From Acidimicrobiales bacterium (GTDB taxonomy: Bacteria > Actinomycetota > Acidimicrobiia > Acidimicrobiales > SZUA-35): a stretch of 64,000 nt of DNA. The stretch spans positions 2,604,001 to 2,668,000 of the forward strand of contig JAWKIO010000005.1 of the NCBI GenBank assembly GCA_041394265.1. The letters are read 5' to 3'. Position numbers and translations under genes: made by a program. Below are positions 1 to 8,175 of the stretch, in pieces. A model generated the notes under the pieces. The model had not been told where the DNA came from. It ran no database searches and worked only from the letters and a program-made list of their open reading frames with translations. The stretch's first letter is position 1, and each line of letters starts with the position of its first letter.

Positions 1-158
1 CTGGGCCGCATAGGAGCGGGGCGGTGCTTGATCCACAGTGTTCTTCTCTCCGGTGGTGGTGACGAGGGTCACGGTAGTGGTCAGGCTCGATGACGTGAAA
101 ACGGCGCCGGCCCGGCCGACCACCCAACGCGACCGAATCGGCGGCAGGATGGTGAGCT

Positions 159-1481
159 GTGACTGTGCATCGCCGAGGCCATCGACGTTGGGCAAACTTC
201 GTCGTCACGACGCTCGTCGTCGGGCTCGGGTTGGCTGCGTGCACGTCGGGTTCGTCGGAGGTCGGCTCCGAGGACGAGCCGGGTGACACCACGACACAGG
301 TGCCGATTCCGGAACAACCGGAGAGCCCTGCTCAGGAGGCCATCATCGCGCTCTCGGGACAGCTGGCGATCGTCGACGCCCACGAGGTCGTGGTCATGCC
401 GCCCGACGGTTCCGACCGCGTCGTCGTTGCCGGTTCCGAGCTCGAGGTGGCAAGCCAGCCGACCTGGTCGCCCGACGGTTCCCGCCTGGCCTGGGTGACC
501 ACCGACGGCGTCGATTCGGCGATCGGTGTCGGTGCGCCTGGTGCCGAACCGGACCTGACGGTCGGTCTGGGCACGACCCCGTTCTACCTGTCGTGGGACA
601 CGGCGGGGTCGACGCTCGGGTACCTACGGCCGGAAGTCGGCGGGACCCGGTTCGAGATGGGAACGGTTGTCCCTGGTGAGAACGTCGTTCCGGGCGAGGT
701 CGGGGCGCCCCTGTACCTGTCGTGGCGGCCTGACGAGCCTGAGCTCGTGCTGCACGTCGACGGCGATCGACTCGAGCTGTCGACGCCGCCCGATCCGGCG
801 GTGGCGATCGCGCCGACGGCCGACCAGTTCGCCGCACCGGTCTGGCTCGACGAGGACCACGTGCTCACCGTCGAGGCGGGCAAGCTGGTGTCGCTCGACG
901 TGGTCACCAACGCACGGCGGGAGCTGCTCGAGATTGGCGACGTGACTCGTTTCGTGTTGAGTCCCGATCGGGCACGGCTGGCCTATCTGACCGTGCAAGC
1001 CGCCACCCAGACGGTGGCGTTCGAGTTGGGTGCTCGCCAGCCCGAAACCATTGCCGACGTCGACCTCCGGGTCTTGGACTTCGCAACGGGGCGCGATGTG
1101 CTCGTCACCGACGAGGCACCGCTGGCGTTCGAGTGGAGCCCGAACAGTGCGCTGCTGGGCTGGCTCGGTCGAGCTGACGGCCTGGGCGTGCAATGGCACA
1201 TCTGGTCGTCGGCCGGTGAGTTCACGACACTCACGCCCTACGTACCGAGCCGGCTCGACCAGAGTGCCTATCTGCCGTTCTTCGATCAGTACGCCCAGAG
1301 CCAGCACCGCTGGGAGCCCGAGGGCCAGGCCATGGTGTTCGCCGGGACGGTCGGCACCGAAACGGGCGTTTGGGTCGAGTTGATCGACGGAGATTTCGGT
1401 CCGTTCCTCGTCGCCGACGGCGACTACGCCACCTGGAGTCCGCCACCGGGTGGTGGCGGTGGTGGCGCCTCGATCCTGTGA
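159..1481 (+). CDS. Beta-propeller (TolB/WD40-like) lipoprotein
   Basis: A 440-residue predicted lipoprotein of the cell envelope. The GTG start is followed by a basic N-terminus, a hydrophobic stretch and a lipobox ending LAAC, so Cys28 would be lipidated after signal peptidase II cleavage. A Ser/Asp/Glu-rich linker follows, then repeated blades carrying motifs such as WSPDGSRLAW (about residue 105), YLSWRPDEP, FVLSPDRARLAYL and FEWSPNSALLGWL, the TolB/PD40 pattern. A Gly-rich run closes the protein. An alternative GTG lies two codons downstream. These propellers usually bind proteins or peptides; no enzymatic residues are evident and the ligand cannot be named. It converges on the transglycosylase gene, separated by a GC hairpin. 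Confidence 0.8.
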   Translation: MTVHRRGHRRWANFVVTTLVVGLGLAACTSGSSEVGSEDEPGDTTTQVPIPEQPESPAQEAIIALSGQLAIVDAHEVVVMPPDGSDRVVVAGSELEVASQPTWSPDGSRLAWVTTDGVDSAIGVGAPGAEPDLTVGLGTTPFYLSWDTAGSTLGYLRPEVGGTRFEMGTVVPGENVVPGEVGAPLYLSWRPDEPELVLHVDGDRLELSTPPDPAVAIAPTADQFAAPVWLDEDHVLTVEAGKLVSLDVVTNARRELLEIGDVTRFVLSPDRARLAYLTVQAATQTVAFELGARQPETIADVDLRVLDFATGRDVLVTDEAPLAFEWSPNSALLGWLGRADGLGVQWHIWSSAGEFTTLTPYVPSRLDQSAYLPFFDQYAQSQHRWEPEGQAMVFAGTVGTETGVWVELIDGDFGPFLVADGDYATWSPPPGGGGGGASIL

Positions 1482-1488
1482 ACATCGA

Positions 1489-1504
1489 CGGCGGCGTTCC
1501 GCCG
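1489..1504. terminator. Short GC hairpin between convergent genes
   Basis: CGGCGG, loop CGTT, CCGCCG: a 6-bp stem with a tetraloop lying between two converging stop codons. There is no T-run on either side, so it is at best a weak bidirectional terminator. The position is what makes the call plausible. Confidence 0.4.
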
Positions 1505-1520
1505 ACGCGGACGAACGGCC

Positions 1521-2579
1521 TCAGTCGCTGATCAGCGCGTCCGGGTGCGCCTCGATCCATGCGGCGGCGTCGACTGGTTCCGGTTCCTCGTACCCGGGCC
1601 GGAGCACGACGAGTCCAGCCGAGGAGCGGAAGAAGACCTCGTAGGCGTGGTAGCCGCGGTAGGCGAGCTCGTTTCGTTCCATCACCTCGGCGTACGCCTT
1701 CACCGCTTCGACGTAGTCGGTCGAGTGGTTGTAGGAGAACAGCGCCGCATCGATGTCGTCGGGAGCGCCGACCAGCGTGAGGTAGACCGCAGCGCCTCGG
1801 ATGGCATCGGCATCGACCGTGGGGTCGCCCTCGCAGCAGCCTTCCCACGTCGAGGGAAGGAACTGCATCGGACCGACCGCCCCGGCCGTCGACAGCCCTT
1901 CGATGCGACCCATCCGGGTCTCGATGAAGTTGATCGAGGCCAGGATCTCCCACGGCACACCGGTGGCGTCCTCGGCAGCGTGGTAGGCAGCGAGGAGTTC
2001 CTCGGCGGCGACGGGCTCGTCGATCCGCCAGGCCGGGAGGTCGTCAGCCAACTTCGTACTGGTGACGAGGGCGGAGAGGTGTTGGCGAGCCGACCAGTTC
2101 GACGCAACGTCGTCGGCGATGGCCGGATCGACCCCGTCCAGCACGGCGGTTGCCCACGCCTCGTTGTCGGCCAGGGTGCGGTACAGCAGCTGGAGGCGTC
2201 GCCCCCACGCCGCGGCGGCGGGGTCGTCGTTGGCCTCGTCGCGAATCGCCAGTTCGGCCTCACTGATTGCTTCGGCCAGTGTCGTCTCGTCGGTCGGGAG
2301 CGGTCGCTGATCGGGGGCGACGGTGGTCGTCGTCGGAGCGGTCGTGGTGGTCGTCGACACAGTTGACGTCGGTTCGCTCGACGGCGGTGCGGTGGAGGAG
2401 GCGGCTTCGCTGGAGGTCGCCGTGCTCGTGGCCGGAGTCATCCCAGCGTCGGCGTCCGAGCTGGATGGGCTACAGCCGGCGAGCAGCGCACCCACGGCCA
2501 GCACCGCCGCGGGAAGGAAGCCGCTAGAACGGCGTTCGGCAGTGGGCGACGGGATCGTGTCCGAAGAAGGCATCGGCAC
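1521..2579 (-). CDS. Lytic murein transglycosylase lipoprotein (SLT/MltB-like)
   Basis: A 352-residue secreted lipoprotein predicted to cleave the glycan strands of peptidoglycan. The signal peptide ends in a lipobox LLAGC (Cys36). Residues 40-90 are a Ser/Thr/Pro-rich wall-spanning linker. The C-terminal half is a lysozyme-like SLT domain: ASINFIETRMGRIEG carries the likely catalytic Glu220, followed by AVGPMQFLPSTW and LFSYNHS, the usual SLT signatures. Two adjacent cysteines (EGCCEGD) sit just after the GPMQF motif. The start codon lies 56 nt inside the upstream acetyltransferase gene on the same strand, so the two may be co-transcribed. A shorter start is possible, but the full N-terminus is needed for the signal peptide. 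Confidence 0.88.
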   Translation of the reverse strand: MPMPSSDTIPSPTAERRSSGFLPAAVLAVGALLAGCSPSSSDADAGMTPATSTATSSEAASSTAPPSSEPTSTVSTTTTTAPTTTTVAPDQRPLPTDETTLAEAISEAELAIRDEANDDPAAAAWGRRLQLLYRTLADNEAWATAVLDGVDPAIADDVASNWSARQHLSALVTSTKLADDLPAWRIDEPVAAEELLAAYHAAEDATGVPWEILASINFIETRMGRIEGLSTAGAVGPMQFLPSTWEGCCEGDPTVDADAIRGAAVYLTLVGAPDDIDAALFSYNHSTDYVEAVKAYAEVMERNELAYRGYHAYEVFFRSSAGLVVLRPGYEEPEPVDAAAWIEAHPDALISD

Positions 2580-3690
2580 GCGACGCTACGCCGGGTTCGG
2601 CCTGGATCCGCCGACCCCGGACCAACGCGCTGGCGCTGACACTTCCGAGCAGGAGCGGGCCGAGGGCATCGGTCTCGCAAACGAGGTCGGGGTCATCGGT
2701 GGTTGCGACACACCGGTCGGCCTCGACGGCGAACCTTCCGTACTCGGTGCCGAGCACCAGACGATCGTCGGTGCGGTAGCTGCGGGCCGAGAAGGCGGCG
2801 GCGACATCGCGGACGGCGACCCACAGGAAGTCATTCAGTTCGATGGTGCGAAGGGCCCGGGGGTCGTCGAGCAGGTACGGCAGCTGGTCATCCGGGGCGA
2901 CCGTGTACATCGAGGTGATCTCGCCAACGAGATCGACCGACAGGATCGTGTGCCACAGGGCCGCGTGCGCTTCAGGTGTGGCAGCGCAGAAGTCACGGAT
3001 CGTCAGCTCGTGGCGGGGATGGCCGAGATCCCACTTCTGCTCGATCGACCAGGCGGCATAGCCGTCGTCGTGGAGGGCGAAGGTCGAGTTGGTGCCCCGG
3101 TCGAGATGTGCCGGGAACCAGGCCCGGCTCCGAGACAGCTCCCCAGGCTGGGCTCGTCGATAGCGGTCCCACCGTTCGAACAGGGCGTCGTCGATGCCGT
3201 CACGATCGACGATCCGCACCGACCCGGGCGCCGGCTGGTGCGACGGCAGCACCTGGCCGAAACGTCGGTCGATGGTGGTGGCCCGCCACGACGTGGCGCT
3301 CCCGTAGCCGAAGCGGCGATAGATCGAGCCCTCGCTCGCCGTCAGCACCATGACCGGCTCGCCTCGGTCGGCCGCCGCCTCATCGAGCATCCGCATCATG
3401 GTCGTCAGCAGGCCCTGGCGTCGGTGCGTGACCGCCACGGCGATCCAGGTGACACACGCAGCATCGACCGTGGCGAGGCCCGGCAACGTCAGCTCGTAGG
3501 CATAGGCACCGCCAGCGGCAACGATCTGGCCGTCCGCTGCGTTCTCGCCGATGACGAACCGGTCGAGCGGAATGGTCGGACGGACTCGCTCGAGGTCGTC
3601 GTCCTTCCAGTCCGACCCGAAGGCCCGACCGTCGAAGACGGCGAGGCGCCCGAAGTCGTCGTCGGAAGGCACGCGAAAGGACACGGTCAT
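2524..3690 (-). CDS. Eis-like GNAT N-acetyltransferase
   Basis: A 388-residue acetyltransferase resembling mycobacterial Eis, which uses acetyl-CoA to modify amines, including aminoglycosides in Mycobacterium tuberculosis. The N-terminal GNAT domain shows WIAVAVTHRRQGLLTTMM (about 80-97, the acetyl-CoA pyrophosphate loop) and GSIYRRFGYGSAT, where the Tyr matches the catalytic Tyr of Eis. The C-terminal third resembles the SCP2-like domain of the family. The protein ends in Phe, as Eis does, where the terminal carboxylate takes part in catalysis. Substrate is unknown; intrinsic aminoglycoside resistance is possible but not shown. Its leader contains the 23-bp tandem repeat array at 3756-3891. 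Confidence 0.85.
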   Translation of the reverse strand: MTVSFRVPSDDDFGRLAVFDGRAFGSDWKDDDLERVRPTIPLDRFVIGENAADGQIVAAGGAYAYELTLPGLATVDAACVTWIAVAVTHRRQGLLTTMMRMLDEAAADRGEPVMVLTASEGSIYRRFGYGSATSWRATTIDRRFGQVLPSHQPAPGSVRIVDRDGIDDALFERWDRYRRAQPGELSRSRAWFPAHLDRGTNSTFALHDDGYAAWSIEQKWDLGHPRHELTIRDFCAATPEAHAALWHTILSVDLVGEITSMYTVAPDDQLPYLLDDPRALRTIELNDFLWVAVRDVAAAFSARSYRTDDRLVLGTEYGRFAVEADRCVATTDDPDLVCETDALGPLLLGSVSASALVRGRRIQAEPGVASRADAFFGHDPVAHCRTPF

Positions 3691-3755
3691 GACCGGCAGT
3701 CTTGTCGCCTCGATCCCCGGTCGCCTGCGAATTTCACGGTCGGGCTGCCGGCGTT

Positions 3756-3891
3756 CTCACTCGCCGGCTGCCGCCGCTCTCACTCGCCGGCTGCCGCCGC
3801 TCTCACTCGCCGGCTGCCGCCGCTCTCACTCGCCGGCTGCCGCCGCTCTCACTCGCCGGCTGCCGCCGCTCTCACTCGCCGGCTGCCGCCG
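3756..3891. repeat. Six-copy 23-bp tandem repeat at the MFS gene 3' end
   Basis: The word CTCACTCGCCGGCTGCCGCC starts at 3756, 3779, 3802, 3825, 3848 and 3871, exactly every 23 bp; the first copy has a slightly different left flank. The last copy contains the minus-strand stop codon and final codons of the MFS transporter gene (3872), so each copy carries a duplicate of that stop. The array fills most of the gap to the Eis-like gene. It is head-to-tail with no spacers, so it is not a CRISPR array. Confidence 0.95.
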
Positions 3892-5437
3892 CCTTGGCCT
3901 CGGCCATCGGGGACTGGGTACGGAGCGGGATCTCCCGGAGCCGGAAGGCCACGGCGACGACGAGCAACGCCATGGGGACGGCGGCGAGGTAGACGAGATG
4001 GACCGAGTCGGCGATCGACTCGACCACCGGGGTCTGCAGCTCGGTCGGGAGCTCGCGGATCTTCTTCGGGCTGCCGGTGAGTTCGGACAGGTCGAGATTG
4101 CCGAGTGTCGACTCGTCGATCCGTTCGGCCAGTTCCGTCCGCAGCTTGGCGGCCATCAATGCGCCGTAGAGGGCGACGCCGATCGTCTGGCCCAGCGAAC
4201 GAAAGAAGGCGGTGGCGGCGGTGACCACACCGAGATCGGTGAACGGCACGGCGTTCTGCACCGAGACCGACAGCGGCGGCATCAGCATGCCCATGCCGAT
4301 GCCCATGAGGATCACGAACGGGACCGCCATCAACACCGGCGACGATGTCGTGAGGAGGGTCAGACCGCTGATCCCGGCGAGGGCGACGATCGGCCCAGTG
4401 CGGATGAGCGGCTTGTAGCGACCGGTCTTCGACAGGCGACCGCCGGCCACGATCGATGCCAGCGTGAGCCCGACCATCATGGGTGAGAGGATCAGGCCTG
4501 ACTCGGTTGCGCTGGTGCCGGTGACGACCTGGAGGAAGAGTGGCAGGAACACATTGGTGCTCATCAGCGCAGCACCGGTGATGACGCTGAGGATCATCCC
4601 GACGGCGACGATGTCATTCGAGAACAACCGCAGCGGCAGGATCGGCTCCTCGGCCCGGGCTCCTTCCCACCACACGAAACCGACCGATGCAACGAGTCCG
4701 AGCGCGATGAGCCCGAGAATGGTGGGCGACGACCAGGCGTAGTCGTCGCCGCCGATGCTGGCGGCGATCAGCAGTGCACTGACGCCGACGACGAGCAGGC
4801 CTGCTCCTTCCCAGTCGATACGACGCTCGATACGGACATGGGGCAGGCGCAGCACGGTCGAGATCACCGCCAACGTGATGAGTCCGATGGGGAGATTCAG
4901 GAAGAAGATCCATCGCCAGCCGAGCGACGAATCGACGATCAGCCCGCCGAGCAGTGGCCCGGCGAGACCCGACAGCGCGTAGGTGCCCGTGAAGTAGCCC
5001 ATGTATCGGCCACGGTCTCGTGGCGACACGATGTCGCTCATCACGATGAACCCAAGGGACTGGAGGCCGCCGCCCCCGACGCCCTGGAGCGCCCGGAACA
5101 GCACCAGCTGGGTCATGTTCTGCGCGAAACCGGCGAGGATCGACGCGCCGATGAACGAGACGATTGCGAACTGGTAGACGATTCGGCGCCCGAGGAGATC
5201 GCTCACCTTGCCGTAGAGCGGTGTGGCGGCGGTCGAGGTCACGAAGTACGCGGTGACCACCCAGGTCAACTGATCGAAGCCACCCAGTTCGCCGACGATG
5301 GTCGGCAGCGCCGTCGACACGATCGTGCCGTCGACGGCGGCAAGGAAGATGCCGAGCAGCAGACCCGACAGGATGATCATGACTTGGCGATGGGTCAGTT
5401 CGCCGTCGGCAACGCTCGGCTGGTCGAGGTCAGTCAT
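3872..5437 (-). CDS. MFS multidrug exporter, DHA2 (EmrB/QacA) family
   Basis: A 521-residue inner-membrane drug:H+ antiporter with the many hydrophobic helices typical of the 14-TM DHA2 group. Visible signatures are VDGTIVSTALPTIVGELG in the first helix region and LYGKVSDLLGRR, the motif A loop between helices 2 and 3. The reading frame is open further upstream, but ATG at 5437 gives a normal DHA2 N-terminus (TDLDQPSV...) and overlaps the preceding stop codon by 8 nt, the coupling pattern seen throughout this run. The C-terminal codons (KAAAAGE) are part of the tandemly repeated 23-bp unit. Substrate unknown. Confidence 0.88.
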   Translation of the reverse strand: MTDLDQPSVADGELTHRQVMIILSGLLLGIFLAAVDGTIVSTALPTIVGELGGFDQLTWVVTAYFVTSTAATPLYGKVSDLLGRRIVYQFAIVSFIGASILAGFAQNMTQLVLFRALQGVGGGGLQSLGFIVMSDIVSPRDRGRYMGYFTGTYALSGLAGPLLGGLIVDSSLGWRWIFFLNLPIGLITLAVISTVLRLPHVRIERRIDWEGAGLLVVGVSALLIAASIGGDDYAWSSPTILGLIALGLVASVGFVWWEGARAEEPILPLRLFSNDIVAVGMILSVITGAALMSTNVFLPLFLQVVTGTSATESGLILSPMMVGLTLASIVAGGRLSKTGRYKPLIRTGPIVALAGISGLTLLTTSSPVLMAVPFVILMGIGMGMLMPPLSVSVQNAVPFTDLGVVTAATAFFRSLGQTIGVALYGALMAAKLRTELAERIDESTLGNLDLSELTGSPKKIRELPTELQTPVVESIADSVHLVYLAAVPMALLVVAVAFRLREIPLRTQSPMAEAKAAAAGE

Positions 5438-6299
5438 CTCGTGCCCCGAGGTCGCGGTTGAACACCGGCACACGTTTCTCGGCGAACGCCCGACCACCTT
5501 CCTTCGCATCGGGGTGATGATCGGTGATCGCGGTGCGAGCGGCGATGTCCTCGAGCGAGTGGGCCCAGGTTTGCTCGGCCGCCAGATAGATCGAGCGTTT
5601 GAGCATGCGCATGGCGGCCTGCGGGCCGTTGGCCAACTCGACGGCGAGAGCGAGAGCTGCGGGCATCAGCGCATCGTCATTGGTGACCTCGTGGACCAGA
5701 CCCAGTTCGAGGGCAGCATCGGCATCGACGATTCGCTTGCGCATCAGGAAGTCCATGGCCCCGGCAACGCCCAGGTGTTGGACGAGCAGGAACTGGCCGC
5801 CCTCGTCGGGCAGCAGCCCGAACCGCAGCGTGGCACTGCCCATCTTGGCTGACCGTGCGGCCAGTCGGAAGTCGCACGCGAGGGCGAGCGAGAAGCCGGT
5901 TTGGATCGCATACCCGTTGATGGCAGCGATGGTGAGCTTGTCGAGATTCCGAACGGCCGTGTTGACCGCCTGGGAGATGACCCGGAGCCCGTTGTAGGTG
6001 CCCATGGCGTGATGGTGGCCCGGGTAGATCGGTGGCACCTCGGCGTGGTCGCGGTCGGGTGTGGTTCCGCTGAGATCGTCGCCGGCCCAGAAGGCGGGGC
6101 CCTTGCCGGTGAACACCATGACCCTCACAGCGTCGTCCATCTGAGCCTGGGTGAGCACCTCGAGCAGGTCCCGCTTCATCGCCGAGGTCGACGCGTTCAG
6201 ACGTTCCGGGTTGTCGAACGAGATGACGACGATGCCAGGGTCTTCCAGCGCCATCTCGAATCCGGTGAAGCGGCGGGGCGATGCGAACAGTGACTCCAT
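5430..6299 (-). CDS. Crotonase-fold enoyl-CoA hydratase/isomerase
   Basis: A 289-residue crotonase-superfamily protein acting on an acyl-CoA thioester. GKGPAFWAGDD (about 65-75) and INGYAIQTGFSLALACDFRL supply the two oxyanion-hole backbone regions. The two glutamates that catalyse hydration in classical enoyl-CoA hydratases appear to be replaced (Ser in QTGFSLALACD, Thr in SATLRFG). Instead it has GLLPDEGG, resembling the Asp-containing GLIPDSGG segment of PaaG-type isomerases, so isomerase activity is more likely than hydratase. It overlaps the MFS gene by 8 nt and follows the LLM oxidoreductase by 41 nt, suggesting one transcript for catabolism and efflux of a shared substrate. Confidence 0.8.
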   Translation of the reverse strand: MESLFASPRRFTGFEMALEDPGIVVISFDNPERLNASTSAMKRDLLEVLTQAQMDDAVRVMVFTGKGPAFWAGDDLSGTTPDRDHAEVPPIYPGHHHAMGTYNGLRVISQAVNTAVRNLDKLTIAAINGYAIQTGFSLALACDFRLAARSAKMGSATLRFGLLPDEGGQFLLVQHLGVAGAMDFLMRKRIVDADAALELGLVHEVTNDDALMPAALALAVELANGPQAAMRMLKRSIYLAAEQTWAHSLEDIAARTAITDHHPDAKEGGRAFAEKRVPVFNRDLGARDD

Positions 6300-6340
6300 T
6301 GCGACGGTCTACTACGACCGCACGTCGGGGGCGAACGGGT

Positions 6341-7318
6341 TCAGCGTGTGCGAGGGAGCACCTGTTCGGCCAGCTGCGCTGCGGCGCCGAGTGGGTCGAA
6401 CGGTCCGGGGAAGAAGGCGATGGCGTCGACACCGGCCTCGGTCATGGACATGACGTAGGCCGCAGCGTCGTCGAGCGTACCGAAGGCGCCGAGTTGCGCC
6501 CACCAGCTCTTGGGCATCGCGCCGACGGCTTCCTCCCAACTGCTCGCCGCCGCTCGGTCAGCGAGCTCGTCGTAGAAGTCGAGCATCCGCAGGCCCATGT
6601 GCGGGTGAGCCAGGACGCTGGCGACGAACGGTGTGGCTGCGGCCCGTGCGGCGTCACCGTCGTCGATGACCATCGACGCAAAGATCGTCATGCGGTGCGG
6701 CTCGCCGGACCGTCCTACCTCGGCGGCACCGACGGCGATCTGTTCCTTGACCCACCGGAGGTACGTCGGGCTGCACAACTCGGCGAGGATCGTGCCGTCG
6801 GCGGCGCGCCCCGCCAACTGCAGGGACTTGGTCGACTGGACGCCGGCCGACACCAGCGGCGCGGTGTGGGGCGGGGCTTCGAGGGCCACGTCGTCGAGGG
6901 TGACATAGCGGCCGTCTCGGGTGATGCGGTCTCCGGCGAGGAGCTCCCGCACCGCGAGGATCGTCTCCTCGAGCGCTGTGAGCGGCGAGGCCTTGCGCGC
7001 TCCCATCTGCGCCATCCACGTCTGCACGCCGTGGCCGATCCCGGCGTGGAACCGCCCGGGAGCCAGCCCGGCGAGGGTGGCGATCTCCATCGCGGTGATC
7101 GCAGCCGTCCGAGCGACCGCGGGCATGATCCCGATCCCGACGCCGATGTGATCGGTGGCGGTCAAGGCCGCGGCAGCGAGCGTGGGCCCGCTGGTGAAGA
7201 AACAGTCCTCGATCACCCAGAACTCGTCGAAGCCCAACGACTCGGCGGTGTGGGCATGCTCGATGACTGCGCCCGCTGCGAATTCACGGTGGAAGCACAA
7301 CCCGATGTCGGTGCTCAT
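6341..7318 (-). CDS. LLM-class flavin/F420-dependent oxidoreductase
   Basis: A 325-residue TIM-barrel luciferase-like protein. The N-terminus (IGLCFHREFAAGAVIEHAHTAESLGFDEFWV) and the GIGIMPAVARTAAITAMEIATLAGLAPGRFHAGIGHG block are typical of actinobacterial F420-dependent members, which transfer hydride from F420H2 to varied substrates. FMN use cannot be excluded from sequence alone. The start ATG overlaps the stop of the sulfurtransferase gene by 4 nt (ATGA), so translation is coupled. It sits in a run with a flavoprotein, a sulfurtransferase, a crotonase and an exporter, but the substrate is not evident. Confidence 0.85.
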   Translation of the reverse strand: MSTDIGLCFHREFAAGAVIEHAHTAESLGFDEFWVIEDCFFTSGPTLAAAALTATDHIGVGIGIMPAVARTAAITAMEIATLAGLAPGRFHAGIGHGVQTWMAQMGARKASPLTALEETILAVRELLAGDRITRDGRYVTLDDVALEAPPHTAPLVSAGVQSTKSLQLAGRAADGTILAELCSPTYLRWVKEQIAVGAAEVGRSGEPHRMTIFASMVIDDGDAARAAATPFVASVLAHPHMGLRMLDFYDELADRAAASSWEEAVGAMPKSWWAQLGAFGTLDDAAAYVMSMTEAGVDAIAFFPGPFDPLGAAAQLAEQVLPRTR

Positions 7319-8175
7319 GCTTCGTCCGCCGCCTCGTCGCCGGTGGCGACCTCACGATCGGGATCCGAGGACCAGCCGGACCACGACCCCACGTACAGTC
7401 TCGGGCGACCGACTCCGGCGAGTTCGGCGGCCAGGATGTTGTTGCATGCGCTGACCCCGGAGCCGCAGTAGATGATGGCCTGGTCGTCGACACCCGCCTC
7501 GGTGAAGCGAGCCGCCAGTTCGCCCGGTGGTCGGAATCGGCCGCCGTCGAGTGGACCGTCGAGGTTGGCCGCAAACGGCAGATTGAGGGCACCCGGTACG
7601 TGGCCGGCCTTGGGGTCGATGGGTTCGACCTCGCCCCGGAAGCGCTCGCCCGCCCGGCTGTCGACGACCACACCGCCGTTGGCGATGTGCGCCGCCACCT
7701 CGTCGGCGTCGACCATCACGCCGTCGGGCCAGGAGACGATCGCTCGCTCGGCAGCGATGGCGGCATCGGCCGCGCCGGTCTCGAGTTGGTCGGCGCCGTT
7801 GGCCGCAGTCCAGGCGCCGATGCCGCCATCGAGTAGGGCCGCGTCCTGGCCGAGAATCCGCAGCATCCACACCAGCCGGCCGGCGATCATCCCGCCGGCG
7901 TCGTCGTAGGCGACCACGGTGGTGTCGTCACCGATGCCTTCGTTGGCCAGACCATTGGCGAACACCTCGGGCGTCGGCATCGGATGCCGGCCGACGACTG
8001 GCGCCGCCGGTGCTGCGAGCACGGTGTCGAGATCGACGAATCTCGCACCGGGAAGATGGCCGGCGAGGTAGGCGTCGCGCCCGACTCGGCCGTCGAGGTA
8101 CGAACGAACGTCGCACAGCACGACCTCGCTTCGATGTGCTTCCAGCCACTCGGGGCTCACGATGGGATCGATCAT
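7315..8175 (-). CDS. Two-domain sulfurtransferase (3-mercaptopyruvate/thiosulfate type)
   Basis: A 286-residue tandem rhodanese protein that moves sulfane sulfur from a donor to a thiol acceptor in the cytoplasm. The N-terminal inactive domain holds VVLCDVRSYLDGRVGRDAY and AGHLPGARFVDLD; the C-terminal domain holds VVVDSRAGERFRGEVEP and the active-site loop YCGSGVSACN with Cys237. The CGSGV loop matches 3-mercaptopyruvate sulfurtransferases rather than the CRKGV loop of thiosulfate enzymes. It overlaps both neighbours by 4 nt, within the 9131-to-3872 run. Size and domain order are normal for the family. Confidence 0.9.
   Translation of the reverse strand: MIDPIVSPEWLEAHRSEVVLCDVRSYLDGRVGRDAYLAGHLPGARFVDLDTVLAAPAAPVVGRHPMPTPEVFANGLANEGIGDDTTVVAYDDAGGMIAGRLVWMLRILGQDAALLDGGIGAWTAANGADQLETGAADAAIAAERAIVSWPDGVMVDADEVAAHIANGGVVVDSRAGERFRGEVEPIDPKAGHVPGALNLPFAANLDGPLDGGRFRPPGELAARFTEAGVDDQAIIYCGSGVSACNNILAAELAGVGRPRLYVGSWSGWSSDPDREVATGDEAADEA

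Noticed and set aside
1..158. Remnant of a gene before the first lipoprotein
   Set aside because: Only short unrelated open frames are present; no family resemblance was seen in this stretch.
3756..3891. CRISPR array
   Set aside because: The 23-bp units are directly adjacent with no spacers, and no cas gene is nearby.
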